Source: Erwinia phyllosphaerae (GTDB lineage Bacteria > Pseudomonadota > Gammaproteobacteria > Enterobacterales > Enterobacteriaceae). Taken from it: DNA of 64,000 nt. Positions within the stretch are counted from its first letter, which is position 1, and every line of letters begins with the position of its first letter. Below the pieces are notes generated by a model, which searched no databases, was not told the origin of the DNA, and saw nothing but the letters and a program-made list of their open reading frames with translations. The stretch is taken from contig NZ_JAHSPF010000002.1 in the NCBI RefSeq assembly GCF_019132875.1, forward strand, positions 186,001 to 250,000, given 5' to 3'. A program made the position numbers and the translations under genes. Below are positions 29,613-39,177 of the stretch, one piece after another.

Positions 29613-30008
29613 ATGGTTGCCTCCTTTATTTCTTCCCTTCTCTGGCTGCCCGATTATCGCTGGCATAAGGCAGAGGCCTGGAGTTCTGACGTTAAACCTG
29701 TTGCGGAATGGATAAAAAAGGAAGTTGCTTGCAGTCTGACTAAAAGTAAAGCCGCTCATGCCGTGGCCATTTTTCTGGAAAACAGAAAATAAAAAATCGC
29801 TGTATCTGTTCAGGAAGGGAACTGGCGTTTCCATAAGTCGATCTCCTTGTATGAATGTCTTGCGTCCTGCAAAAAAGGGAATGCCCTTACACTCTTTATG
29901 GTCAGTGCAATTTATAACCAAACGCCTGTTGATGTCTATCGAAAAGGACCGGCTGATTTCGCTTTCGGTAAGGAAATGCGGCATATCACGCAAAAGCTGC
30001 CTTTTTAA
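29613..30008 (+). pseudogene. Possible decayed gene of unknown origin (in-frame stop), between glnD and map
   Basis: On the plus strand one frame reads as protein-like sequence for 131 codons with a single internal TAA at 29790-29792. The first part is 59 codons from the ATG at 29613, containing WLPDYRWHKAEAW and AHAVAIFLENRK. The second part runs in the same frame to a TAA at 30006 and contains YNQTPVDVYRKGPADFAF and KEMRHITQKLPF. Codons favour G in position 1 and pyrimidines in position 3 in this direction. No usable SD precedes the ATG. The exactly opposite frame on the minus strand is open for 156 codons, but its product is rich in Phe, Arg and Cys, as antisense frames are. The region is more AT-rich than its neighbours. 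I recognise no family. It could also be non-coding. Confidence 0.35.
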
Positions 30009-30129
30009 CGGAAAGCGGGCGTTGGAATGGGCAGAAAAATCCGATTCCATAATGCGTTTAACGTGATGCTTTTGCAGTGTGGACGCACGGACGGGCCAGA
30101 TAAATCAGTAGCAGCAGAGTTGATGCGTT

Positions 30130-30163
30130 GTTAAAACCCGACAGCGGAATGGCCGTCGGGTTT
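30130..30163 (-). terminator. Rho-independent terminator of map
   Basis: AAACCCGAC and GTCGGGTTT form a 9-bp stem with a 12-base loop. On the minus strand the stem ends in TTTT. It lies 15 bases beyond the map stop. From 30009 to 30129 I see only a short open stretch continuing the decayed frame (QCGRTDGPDKSVAAELMRC) and nothing firm. Confidence 0.8.
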
Positions 30164-30177
30164 GGCAAGGAAGAGAA

Positions 30178-30972
30178 TTAAGCGTCGGCAGTCAGAATAG
30201 CCGGAATGGTATCGTCTTTGCGCAGCGTCATAATTTCGCAGCCGTCTTCCGTAACCACGATAGTGTGCTCATATTGTGCAGAGAGGCTGCGATCTTTGGT
30301 CTTTACCGTCCAGCCATCTTTCATGCTGCGAATGCGGTAATCGCCTGCGTTAACCATTGGCTCAATGGTAAAAGCCATACCGGCCTGCAGCACAACGCCG
30401 CCATCATCCGCATCGTAATGCAGCACCTGAGGCTCTTCGTGGAAGCCTTTCCCAATGCCGTGTCCGCAATACTCACGAACCACAGAGAAATCCTGTGCTT
30501 CAACAAATTTCTGGATTTCACGGCCAATGGTGCGCAGTCGAATACCCGGTTTGACCATGCGCAGCGCCAGGTAAAGGCTTTCCTGCGTTACGCGGCACAG
30601 ACGTTCGCCCTGAATAGTCGGCTTGCCCGCGATATACATTTTTGACGTGTCGCCATGATACTCATCTTTAATGACGGTCACGTCGATGTTCACGATATCT
30701 CCATCTTTCAGGATTTTCTCGTCACTCGGGATACCGTGGCAAACAACTTCGTTGACTGAAATACAGACCGATTTAGGAAAACCGTGATAGCCAAGGCTGG
30801 CCGACACCGCTTTCTGGGTGTTAACGATGTAATCGTGGCACAAACGGTCAAGCTCGCCGGTGCTGACGCCGGGTTTAACGTGCTCTTCGATCATTTCCAG
30901 CACTTCGGCCGCCAGGCGTCCGGCGACGCGCATTTTTGCGATTTCTTCAGGGGTTTTGATTGTAATTGCCAT
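30178..30972 (-). CDS. map: Methionine aminopeptidase type I
   Basis: Removes the initiator methionine from nascent proteins; essential in E. coli. It is 264 residues, the E. coli length. The metal ligands are in NIDVTVIKDEYHGDTSKM (two Asp), YCGHGIGKGFHEEP (His), FTIEPMV (Glu) and QYEHTIVV (the last Glu region). It is divergent from rpsB across 329 bases that hold the S2 leader. Its own terminator lies downstream. Confidence 0.97.
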   Translation of the reverse strand: MAITIKTPEEIAKMRVAGRLAAEVLEMIEEHVKPGVSTGELDRLCHDYIVNTQKAVSASLGYHGFPKSVCISVNEVVCHGIPSDEKILKDGDIVNIDVTVIKDEYHGDTSKMYIAGKPTIQGERLCRVTQESLYLALRMVKPGIRLRTIGREIQKFVEAQDFSVVREYCGHGIGKGFHEEPQVLHYDADDGGVVLQAGMAFTIEPMVNAGDYRIRSMKDGWTVKTKDRSLSAQYEHTIVVTEDGCEIMTLRKDDTIPAILTADA

Positions 30973-31091
30973 TAATTTAGTCCGCAGCTGTCGCTATTTT
31001 CGACAATAATAAAGGAAGTGCAGCAATGTTAGCAGCCCACCTTGCTGCTGCCAATTGCAGTTTGCGGCAGGGGACGGATAGCTAACAATCA

Positions 31092-31121
31092 TTGGCTTCA
31101 CGGGCAGCTTTATGGTATAAA
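31092..31121 (+). promoter_or_regulatory. rpsB-tsf operon promoter
   Basis: TTGGCT (31092-31097), an 18-base spacer and TATAAA (31116-31121) are followed by a GC-rich discriminator (GCGCGCC). This is typical of stringently controlled ribosomal protein promoters that respond to ppGpp and DksA. Confidence 0.65.
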
Positions 31122-31164
31122 GCGCGCCGACGATTCTCTGTGGGAAAGTTTGCAGAGAAACGCA

Positions 31165-32027
<863 letters not shown>

Positions 32028-32087
32028 TAAGGTTTGCTCCACAGAGAGCCCTTATACCCGTCAGGGTAAAATCAGATGTTAATCTGT

Positions 32088-32115
32088 AAGGGGCCTTGAT
32101 TGGCCCCTTTATTTT
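32088..32115 (+). terminator. rpsB-tsf intergenic hairpin (partial terminator)
   Basis: AAGGGGCC-6-GGCCCCTT followed by TATTTTG. It lies 60 bases after rpsB and 119 before tsf. A leaky terminator here would lower tsf relative to rpsB. A smaller hairpin (CAGAT-4-ATCTG) lies just before it. Confidence 0.7.
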
Positions 32116-32233
32116 GAATTCGCTTTGCCGCTGGTGACCCATCGGCGGGGCAATATTTCTCCCGAGAAACAGGTATCTGTCGTGGCGCCATCCGGCGAAC
32201 CGGGCAGGTGCTGAGCTAACCGAGGATTAGAGA

Positions 32234-33085
32234 ATGGCTGAAATTACTGCTGCTCTGGTAAAAGAACTGCGCGAGCGCACTGGCGCTGGCATGATGGATT
32301 GTAAGAAAGCGCTGACTGAAGCTAGCGGCGACATCGAGCTGGCCATCGAAAACATGCGTAAATCTGGCGCGATCAAAGCGGCGAAAAAAGCAGGCAACGT
32401 AGCTGCTGACGGCGTGATCAAAACCAAAATCGACGGCAACTACGGCGTGATCCTGGAAGTTAACTGCCAGACCGACTTCGTTGCTAAAGATGGCGGTTTC
32501 CAGGCGTTCGCTGACAAAGTGCTGGATGCGGCTGTTGCCGGCAAAATCACTGATGTCGAAGTGCTGAAAGCACAGTTCGAAGAAGAGCGCGTTGCACTGG
32601 TTGCTAAAATCGGTGAGAACATCAACATCCGTCGCGTAGCTTCCCTGGAAGGCGACGTGCTGGGCAGCTACCTGCACGGCGCGCGTATCGGCGTACTGAT
32701 CTCTGCAACCGGCGCTAACGAAGAGCTGGTTAAGCAGCTGGCTATGCACGTTGCTGCAAGCAAGCCTGAGTTTGTTAAGCCAGAAGACGTTTCTGCTGAA
32801 GTAGTAGAAAAAGAGTACCAGGTTCAGCTGGACATCGCTATGCAGTCCGGCAAGCCGAAAGAAATCGCAGAGAAAATGGTTGAAGGCCGCATGAAGAAAT
32901 TCACCGGCGAAGTTTCTCTGACCGGTCAGCCTTTCGTTATCGACCCGTCTAAAACCGTTGGCCAGCTGCTGAAAGAGCAGGGTGCTGACGTCGTTAACTT
33001 CATCCGCTTTGAAGTGGGCGAAGGTATTGAGAAAGCTGAAACAGATTTCGCTGCAGAAGTTGCGGCAATGTCCAAGCAGTCTTAA
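32234..33085 (+). CDS. tsf: Elongation factor Ts
   Basis: Nucleotide exchange factor that recycles EF-Tu from GDP to GTP form. It is 283 residues, the E. coli length. The N-terminal UBA-like domain ([20 protein letters not shown]) and the TDFV segment ([10 protein letters not shown]), which contacts EF-Tu, are present. Codon use is strongly optimised. Followed by a strong terminator. Confidence 0.99.
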   Translation: MAEITAALVKELRERTGAGMMDCKKALTEASGDIELAIENMRKSGAIKAAKKAGNVAADGVIKTKIDGNYGVILEVNCQTDFVAKDGGFQAFADKVLDAAVAGKITDVEVLKAQFEEERVALVAKIGENINIRRVASLEGDVLGSYLHGARIGVLISATGANEELVKQLAMHVAASKPEFVKPEDVSAEVVEKEYQVQLDIAMQSGKPKEIAEKMVEGRMKKFTGEVSLTGQPFVIDPSKTVGQLLKEQGADVVNFIRFEVGEGIEKAETDFAAEVAAMSKQS

Positions 33086-33092
33086 TCGCTTG

Positions 33093-33122
33093 AAAAGAAC
33101 CGCCAACCGGCGGTTCTTTTTT
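33093..33122 (+). terminator. Rho-independent terminator of rpsB-tsf
   Basis: AAAAGAACCGCC-4-GGCGGTTCTTTT followed by TT. A perfect stem 7 bases after the tsf stop. Confidence 0.95.
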
Positions 33123-33238
33123 ATCTGCCTTCTCAGGCAATTTTCAGCCTCATCCCAATAGTATTTTTTCAATGCCCGCGGGATGATAGTGCAGATTTAA
33201 CTCCTCACATCGACAGACATCTTCCAGGAAAAAAAACC

Positions 33239-33964
33239 ATGGCGACCAATGCAAAACCTGTTTATCAACGTATCCTGCTAAAACTGAGCGGCGAAGCCCT
33301 GCAAGGTGCCGAAGGCTTCGGTATCGATGCAAGCGTGCTGGATCGTATGGCTCAGGAAGTGAAGGAACTGGTAGAGCTGGGCATTCAGGTGGGTGTGGTT
33401 ATCGGTGGTGGTAATCTGTTCCGTGGCGCAGGTCTGGCGCAAGCCGGCATGAATCGCGTTGTGGGTGACCACATGGGCATGCTGGCGACCGTAATGAACG
33501 GACTGGCCATGCGTGATGCGCTGCATCGTGCCTACGTCAACGCTCGCCTGATGTCAGCTATTCCATTGAACGGCGTCTGTGATAACTACAGCTGGGCAGA
33601 GGCCATCAGCCTGCTGCGTAACAACCGCGTGGTGATTTTCTCTGCGGGAACCGGCAACCCATTCTTTACTACCGACTCAGCAGCCTGCCTGCGTGGTATT
33701 GAGATTGAAGCTGACGTCGTACTGAAAGCAACCAAAGTAGACGGCGTCTACTCTGAAGATCCGGTCAAAAATCCGGACGCTACCCTGTACGATCAGCTGA
33801 GCTACACCGAAGTGCTGGAACGTGAACTGAAAGTGATGGATCTGGCCGCCTTTACGCTGGCTCGTGACCATAAACTGCCGATTCGCGTTTTCAACATGAA
33901 CAAGCCGGGCGCGCTGCGCCGTGTAGTGATGGGCGAAAAAGAAGGCACCCTGATTACGCAATAA
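33239..33964 (+). CDS. pyrH: Uridylate kinase
   Basis: Phosphorylates UMP to UDP. It belongs to the amino acid kinase family, unlike eukaryotic UMP kinases, and is a hexamer activated by GTP and inhibited by UTP. It is 241 residues with the glycine-rich KLSGEAL and [13 protein letters not shown] loops, and with [12 protein letters not shown] and [14 protein letters not shown] is AGGA 9 bases before the ATG. It is a single gene between the tsf terminator and frr. Confidence 0.98.
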   Translation: MATNAKPVYQRILLKLSGEALQGAEGFGIDASVLDRMAQEVKELVELGIQVGVVIGGGNLFRGAGLAQAGMNRVVGDHMGMLATVMNGLAMRDALHRAYVNARLMSAIPLNGVCDNYSWAEAISLLRNNRVVIFSAGTGNPFFTTDSAACLRGIEIEADVVLKATKVDGVYSEDPVKNPDATLYDQLSYTEVLERELKVMDLAAFTLARDHKLPIRVFNMNKPGALRRVVMGEKEGTLITQ

Positions 33965-34088
33965 TATCTGTTAGCGCGTAAAATAAGGTATATTCTGCCT
34001 TCATAGTGCTGAACGCACCCATATTATGACTTAAAACGGGCTCTGGTCGCAGAGCCTGGCAGGTTAACCAGAATCCAAGGGTTACAAC

Positions 34089-34646
34089 GTGATTAACGAA
34101 ATCAGAAAAGATGCCGAAACGCGCATGGACAAATGCCTGGAAGCGTTTAAAAACCACATCAGCAAAATCCGTACCGGCCGCGCTTCGCCAAGTATTCTTG
34201 ATGGCATTATGGTTGATTACTACGGTTCTTCCACGCCGCTGCGCCAGCTGGCAAGCGTCACGGTTGAAGATTCCCGTACACTGAAAATCAACGTATTTGA
34301 CCGTTCAATCAGCGCAGCGGTAGAAAAAGCCATTATGGCTTCTGACCTGGGCCTGAACCCAAGCTCGGCGGGCAGCGATATCCGCGTTCCGCTGCCAGCG
34401 CTGACGGAAGAGCGTCGTAAAGACCTGATTAAAATCGTTCGTGGCGAAGCCGAGCAGGGGCGCGTTTCCGTGCGCAACGTTCGCCGTGATGCTAACGACA
34501 AAGTGAAAGCTCTGTTGAAAGACAAAGAGATCAGCGAAGACGAAGAGCGTCGCTCTCAGGATGATATTCAAAAAATGACCGACGTGTTCATCAAGAAAGT
34601 TGATGCCGCGCTGGCAGAAAAAGAAGCGGAACTGATGGACTTCTGA
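34089..34646 (+). CDS. frr: Ribosome recycling factor
   Basis: With EF-G it splits post-termination ribosomes. It is 185 residues, the E. coli length, with a three-helix bundle pattern and the conserved [21 protein letters not shown]. Translation starts at GTG (34089), as [10 protein letters not shown] in E. coli. TATATT at 33990-33995 upstream may be its -10. A long terminator hairpin follows. Confidence 0.98.
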   Translation: MINEIRKDAETRMDKCLEAFKNHISKIRTGRASPSILDGIMVDYYGSSTPLRQLASVTVEDSRTLKINVFDRSISAAVEKAIMASDLGLNPSSAGSDIRVPLPALTEERRKDLIKIVRGEAEQGRVSVRNVRRDANDKVKALLKDKEISEDEERRSQDDIQKMTDVFIKKVDAALAEKEAELMDF

Positions 34647-34666
34647 GTCGATCGGTATCGTGACTT

Positions 34667-34715
34667 AACGCCGTACAGATTGCCGCTTTTATCGGGCAGT
34701 CTTACGGCGTTTTGC
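34667..34715 (+). terminator. Terminator after frr
   Basis: AACGCCGT (34667-34674) and ACGGCGTT (34704-34711) pair. The inner AGA-TGCC / GGCA-TCT strands extend the stem. TTTGCATTT follows. Confidence 0.8.
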
Positions 34716-34770
34716 ATTTATTCCTTTGCCTGGCGAGCCGCTCTCGCGGGCTACTACACAGAGCATCCTC

Positions 34771-35985
34771 ATGAAGCAACTGACCATTCTTGGTTCCACC
34801 GGTTCTATCGGCACCAGCACGCTGGCCGTGATTAAAGCGAATCCCGAACTGTTTGCCGTTAAGGCGTTAGTTGCCGGTCACAACGTTGAGCTGATGGCTG
34901 AACAGTGCCATATTTTCCGGCCCGCTTACGCAGCCATGGCCGATGAGGCTTCTGCCGCTGCGTTGCGCCTGAAGCTGGCGGATTTAAATGTTGCGACGGA
35001 AGTCATGAGCGGTGAAAAAGCAGCCTGTGAACTGGCTGCTCTGGACGATGTGGATCAGGTGATGGCAGCAATTGTTGGCGCGGCGGGACTGTTGCCAACG
35101 CTGGCGGCCATTCGCGCCGGTAAACAGGTGCTGCTGGCCAATAAAGAGTCGCTGGTCACATGCGGCCAGCTATTTATGGAGGCCGTCAGCCAGTATAAGG
35201 CGCAGCTTCTCCCGGTCGACAGCGAACATAATGCCATTTTTCAGAGTTTGCCCGCTTCCCTCCAGCGCCAGTTAGGATACGCTTCTCTGCGGGATAATGG
35301 CATTGAAAGCATTATCCTTACGGGATCGGGTGGCCCTTTTCGCGAAACGCCGTTAGCCGAGCTGGCAACAATGACGCCAGACCAGGCCTGCGCGCATCCG
35401 AACTGGACGATGGGACGAAAAATTTCCGTCGATTCGGCCACCATGATGAATAAAGGTCTGGAATATATCGAAGCCCGCTGGTTGTTTAACGCTACCGACG
35501 CGCAAATGGAAGTGATCCTGCATCCGCAGTCTGTTATCCACTCAATGGTTCGTTACCGTGACGGCAGCGTACTGGCGCAGCTGGGTTCGCCAGATATGCG
35601 TACGCCGATTGCTCATGTTATGGCATGGCCGCAGCGCGTGCAGTCCGGTGCAAAGCCGCTGGATTTTACCCGCATGGGCGCAATGACCTTCGCTGAGCCA
35701 GACTATGCGCGCTATCCCTGTTTAAAGCTCGCTATCGACGCCTGCAAAACGGGCCAGGCGGCTACTACAGCACTAAACGCCGCGAATGAAATTGCCGTGG
35801 CGGCTTTCCTGGCTAAGCAGATCCGCTTTACGGATATTGCCAGCGTAAATATGAGCGTGCTGGAAATGCTTTCCTGTCGTGAGCCAGCAAGCGTAGAGGC
35901 CGTGTTGGATATCGATCGCCAGGCGCGAGAAGCGGCACAAACATGCCTGTCGCGTTTTTCTGGTACGGGTAGCGTCCATTTGTGA
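34771..35985 (+). CDS. dxr: 1-deoxy-D-xylulose 5-phosphate reductoisomerase
   Basis: The first committed enzyme of the MEP isoprenoid pathway, also called ispC and the target of fosmidomycin. It is 404 residues, with NADPH site [11 protein letters not shown] near residue 7, metal-binding DSEHNAIFQ, and [10 protein letters not shown] plus [18 protein letters not shown]. The start is the ATG at 34771 (MKQLTILG). A TTG 45 bases upstream is in frame but unconserved. Its products feed IspU and lipid carrier synthesis encoded directly downstream. Confidence 0.97.
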   Translation: MKQLTILGSTGSIGTSTLAVIKANPELFAVKALVAGHNVELMAEQCHIFRPAYAAMADEASAAALRLKLADLNVATEVMSGEKAACELAALDDVDQVMAAIVGAAGLLPTLAAIRAGKQVLLANKESLVTCGQLFMEAVSQYKAQLLPVDSEHNAIFQSLPASLQRQLGYASLRDNGIESIILTGSGGPFRETPLAELATMTPDQACAHPNWTMGRKISVDSATMMNKGLEYIEARWLFNATDAQMEVILHPQSVIHSMVRYRDGSVLAQLGSPDMRTPIAHVMAWPQRVQSGAKPLDFTRMGAMTFAEPDYARYPCLKLAIDACKTGQAATTALNAANEIAVAAFLAKQIRFTDIASVNMSVLEMLSCREPASVEAVLDIDRQAREAAQTCLSRFSGTGSVHL

Positions 35986-36008
35986 GGTGAGGGCGGAGAT
36001 GGTACAAT
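35980..36008 (+). promoter_or_regulatory. Predicted promoter of the ispU-cdsA-rseP-bamA cluster
   Basis: TTGTGA (35980-35985), a 17-base spacer and an extended -10 TGGTACAAT (TG at 36000-36001, TACAAT at 36003-36008). It overlaps the dxr stop and lies 132 bases upstream of ispU. Confidence 0.6.
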
Positions 36009-36140
36009 CTTCGGCCGCCTGTATAGCGTAGTAGCCACAAACTGGTTGCCATTGCCGTGAAGGATACGGCTGTTTACGTCGAGCAGGTAAGGTATTTCAG
36101 AAACCATTGTATTTCTGATTAAAGGAAATAATTACGCGTT

Positions 36141-36893
36141 ATGTCGTCCGAAAATCAAATAAAAACCGATGACCAGCAGGGTGAACATCCCCGTCATGTG
36201 GCCATCATTATGGATGGCAATGGCCGCTGGGCCAAAAACCAGGGCAAAATGCGCATTACGGGGCATAAGGCGGGTGTAAAATCGGTCCGTCGTGCCGTCA
36301 GCTTTGCCGTCAGCAATAAGCTGGACGCGCTTACCCTGTATGCTTTCAGCAGCGAAAACTGGAATCGTCCGCCACAAGAAGTGATGGCGTTGATGGAACT
36401 GTTTGTCTGGGCGCTGGACAGCGAGGTAAAAAGCCTCCATAAGCATAATGTTCGCCTGCGGATCATTGGCGACACCGGCCGCTTTAACGCCCGTTTACAG
36501 GAACGTATTCGCCGTGCCGAGGAACTTACTCAGCAAAATAATGGACTCACCCTGAACATTGCCGCGAATTATGGCGGACGTTGGGATATTATTCATGGTG
36601 TCAGGAAAATCGCAGAGCAGGTGCAGGAAGGTCTGATTCGTCCAGACCAGATCGAGGAAGAAAATCTCGGTCAGTACCTTTGTCTCAATGACCTGGCGCC
36701 GGTGGATCTGGTAATAAGGACAGGGGGAGAGCATCGAATCAGTAACTTTTTGCTGTGGCAGGTTGCCTACGCGGAGTTCTTTTTTACCGATGTTCTCTGG
36801 CCTGATTTTGATGAACAAGTTTTTGAAGGTGCACTGAATGCGTTTGCACAACGAGAGCGCCGCTTTGGCGGTGCAGCACCCGGCGGCGCCTGA
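36141..36893 (+). CDS. ispU: Undecaprenyl diphosphate synthase
   Basis: Also called uppS. This cis-prenyltransferase makes C55 undecaprenyl diphosphate, the carrier lipid for peptidoglycan and O-antigen. It is 250 residues. The catalytic Asp25 is in HVAIIMDGNGRW, and SSENWNRP plus DLVIRTGGEHRISNFLLWQ are the substrate and metal motifs. It is followed by cdsA after 18 bases; the whole run to accA is one strand and tightly spaced. Confidence 0.97.
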   Translation: MSSENQIKTDDQQGEHPRHVAIIMDGNGRWAKNQGKMRITGHKAGVKSVRRAVSFAVSNKLDALTLYAFSSENWNRPPQEVMALMELFVWALDSEVKSLHKHNVRLRIIGDTGRFNARLQERIRRAEELTQQNNGLTLNIAANYGGRWDIIHGVRKIAEQVQEGLIRPDQIEEENLGQYLCLNDLAPVDLVIRTGGEHRISNFLLWQVAYAEFFFTDVLWPDFDEQVFEGALNAFAQRERRFGGAAPGGA

Positions 36894-36911
36894 GCGCACT
36901 GGAGGTAATCT

Positions 36912-37769
36912 TTGCTGAAGTCACGCCTGATTACCGCATTAATACTCATTCCGATCGTGATTGCAGCGCTGTTTCTGCTGCCGCCTCCCGGATTTGCTAT
37001 TGTCACGCTGGCCGTCTGCATGTTGGCGGCCTGGGAATGGGGACAGTTCGCTGGCCTGGCCTCGCGCTCGCAGCGCGTCTGGCTGGCCGTCCTGTGCGGG
37101 CTGCTGCTTGCTGTGATGATGTTTACCCTTCCTGCCTATCATCATTCCGTTCATTTGACGCAGATTGCCGGTTCGCTATGGGCGGCCCTGGTCTGGTGGA
37201 TCGCAGCGCTGTTGCTGGTGCTAACCTATCCTGGTTCTGCGGCGCTATGGCGTCGCTCTCGCGTGTTGCGCCTGCTGTTTGGCGTGTTAACTATCGTGCC
37301 GTTTTTCTGGGGTATGGTGGCGCTGCGCCAGTACCATTATGAAACTGACCACTTTAGTGGTGCCTGGTGGCTGCTGTACGTCATGCTTCTGGTATGGGGT
37401 GCAGATTCGGGCGCGTATATGTTTGGCCGCCTGTTCGGTAAGCACAAACTGGCGCCGAAAGTATCGCCAGGAAAAACCTGGGAAGGTTTTTTTGGCGGTC
37501 TCGTCACTTCAGCCGTTATCGCCTGGCTGTTCGGCCTGTGGGCACCGTTGAGCATTTCGCCCGGCGTTCTGCTAACCTGCTCTCTCGTCGCGGCGCTGGC
37601 GTCCGTGTTAGGCGATTTGACCGAAAGTATGTTCAAACGCGAAGCGGGCATCAAAGACAGCGGCCAGCTTATTCCTGGCCACGGTGGGATATTGGATCGT
37701 ATCGATAGCCTGACGGCGGCGGTGCCGGTGTTTGCCTGCCTGCTGCTGCTGGTGTTCGGCACGCTATAA
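36912..37769 (+). CDS. cdsA: Phosphatidate cytidylyltransferase (CDP-diglyceride synthase), TTG start
   Basis: Makes CDP-diacylglycerol from phosphatidate and CTP, the entry point to phospholipids. It is 285 residues with about eight membrane segments and the family signature near the C-terminus ([27 protein letters not shown]). Translation starts at TTG (36912), with GGAGG six bases upstream. The N-terminal [13 protein letters not shown] aligns with E. coli CdsA, and no ATG or GTG fits. A TTG start is also consistent with the E. coli gene. Confidence 0.96.
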   Translation: MLKSRLITALILIPIVIAALFLLPPPGFAIVTLAVCMLAAWEWGQFAGLASRSQRVWLAVLCGLLLAVMMFTLPAYHHSVHLTQIAGSLWAALVWWIAALLLVLTYPGSAALWRRSRVLRLLFGVLTIVPFFWGMVALRQYHYETDHFSGAWWLLYVMLLVWGADSGAYMFGRLFGKHKLAPKVSPGKTWEGFFGGLVTSAVIAWLFGLWAPLSISPGVLLTCSLVAALASVLGDLTESMFKREAGIKDSGQLIPGHGGILDRIDSLTAAVPVFACLLLLVFGTL

Positions 37770-37777
37770 GGGACTTT

Positions 37778-39127
37778 ATGTTGAGTATACTCTGGAGCCT
37801 TGGCGCTTTTATCGTTGCGCTGGGTATTCTGATAACCGTGCACGAATTTGGGCATTTCTGGGTGGCTCGCCGCTGCGGCGTCAAGGTAGAGCGGTTCTCC
37901 GTTGGCTTTGGCAAAGCGCTGTGGCGACGCCGCGATCGCCAGGGTACCGAGTATGTCATCGCACTGATCCCGCTGGGCGGCTACGTTAAGATGCTGGATG
38001 AACGCGTCGAAAGCGTCCCGCCTGAACTCCGCCATCTCTCCTTCAATAATAAAACCGTGCTGCAACGCGCGGCGATTATCAGCGCCGGGCCGCTGGCCAA
38101 TTTCCTGTTCGCTATCGTGGCTTACTGGCTCGTTTTTATTATCGGCGTACCGGGTGTTCGCCCGGTAGTTGGCGAAATAGTAAGCGGTTCGCAGGCTGCA
38201 GAAGCGCAAATTACGCCAGGAATGGAACTTAAGGCCGTTGACGGCATCGAAACGCCTGACTGGGAAGCTGTGCGTATGGCGCTGGTAACTAAAATTGGCG
38301 ACCAGCAGACTACGCTCAGCGTGGCGCCGTTTGGCACTGCTCAGGTTCGTGACGTCCGGCTCGATTTGCGCAACTGGCATTTTGAGCCTGACAGGCAGGA
38401 TCCGGTCGCTTCGCTGGGCATTCGGCCACGCGGGCCGCAGGTAGAAACCGTGCTGGCTGAAATCCAGACCAACTCGGCGGCGGCCAAAGCAGGTTTGCAA
38501 GCAGGTGACAGGATCGTTAAAGTCGATGGTCAGCCGCTGGACCAGTGGCAGCAGTTTGTCACATTGGTTCGCGATAATCCTGGTCAACCGCTGGCGGTTG
38601 AGGTCGAGCGTCAGGGCAGCCCTGTAAGCTTGACGTTGACGCCGGACGCAAGACCGGGAAATAAAGCAGAAGGCTTTGCGGGCGTAATCCCGCGTATTAT
38701 TCCTCTGCCGGATGAATACAAAACGGTACGCCAGTATGGACCGTTTGCGGCCGTTGGTGAGGCCAGCGCGAAAACCTGGCAGCTAATGAAGCTGACGGTA
38801 ACGATGCTGGGCAAGCTGATTGTCGGCGAAGTGAAGTTGAACAATCTCAGCGGGCCGATTTCAATCGCCCAGGGTGCTGGGATGTCGGCGGAATATGGCT
38901 TGATTTATTATCTGATGTTCCTCGCTTTAATCAGCGTGAACCTTGGAATTATCAATCTGTTCCCCTTGCCGGTACTAGATGGTGGACATTTGCTGTTTCT
39001 GGCGATCGAAAAGATCAAAGGTGGGCCGGTGTCTGAGCGAGTTCAGGACTTCAGTTATCGCATTGGCTCTGTTTTGCTGGTGCTGTTAATGGGGCTTGCA
39101 CTATTCAATGATTTCTCGCGTCTTTAA
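37778..39127 (+). CDS. rseP: Site-2 intramembrane metalloprotease RseP
   Basis: Cuts anti-sigma factor RseA after DegS, releasing sigma-E, and also clears signal peptides. It is 449 residues. The zinc site is HEFGH (22-26) in the first membrane segment, with LPVLDGGHL near residue 400. Two periplasmic PDZ domains lie between (about 115-190 and 200-290). The product links to DegP and BamA in this window, as RseP activity controls the sigma-E regulon. A sigma-E-like sequence lies inside the gene at 38224-38252. Confidence 0.97.
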   Translation: MLSILWSLGAFIVALGILITVHEFGHFWVARRCGVKVERFSVGFGKALWRRRDRQGTEYVIALIPLGGYVKMLDERVESVPPELRHLSFNNKTVLQRAAIISAGPLANFLFAIVAYWLVFIIGVPGVRPVVGEIVSGSQAAEAQITPGMELKAVDGIETPDWEAVRMALVTKIGDQQTTLSVAPFGTAQVRDVRLDLRNWHFEPDRQDPVASLGIRPRGPQVETVLAEIQTNSAAAKAGLQAGDRIVKVDGQPLDQWQQFVTLVRDNPGQPLAVEVERQGSPVSLTLTPDARPGNKAEGFAGVIPRIIPLPDEYKTVRQYGPFAAVGEASAKTWQLMKLTVTMLGKLIVGEVKLNNLSGPISIAQGAGMSAEYGLIYYLMFLALISVNLGIINLFPLPVLDGGHLLFLAIEKIKGGPVSERVQDFSYRIGSVLLVLLMGLALFNDFSRL

Positions 39128-39177
39128 CGGCCTGACCGTTTGATGCGAGAACCAGTTAGGAAGAATGCATAACAACG

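Noticed and set aside
29580..30050. 156-codon minus-strand frame between the coiled-coil gene and map
   Set aside because: Lies in exact codon register opposite a more protein-like plus frame, is rich in Phe and Arg, and has no family resemblance. Kept only as an alternative in the pseudogene entry.
32216..33172. 318-codon minus-strand open frame over tsf
   Set aside because: Antisense shadow created by the strong codon bias of tsf.
37337..38587. 416-codon minus-strand open frame across cdsA and rseP
   Set aside because: Both genes are certain on the plus strand; this is a long shadow frame crossing a gene boundary.
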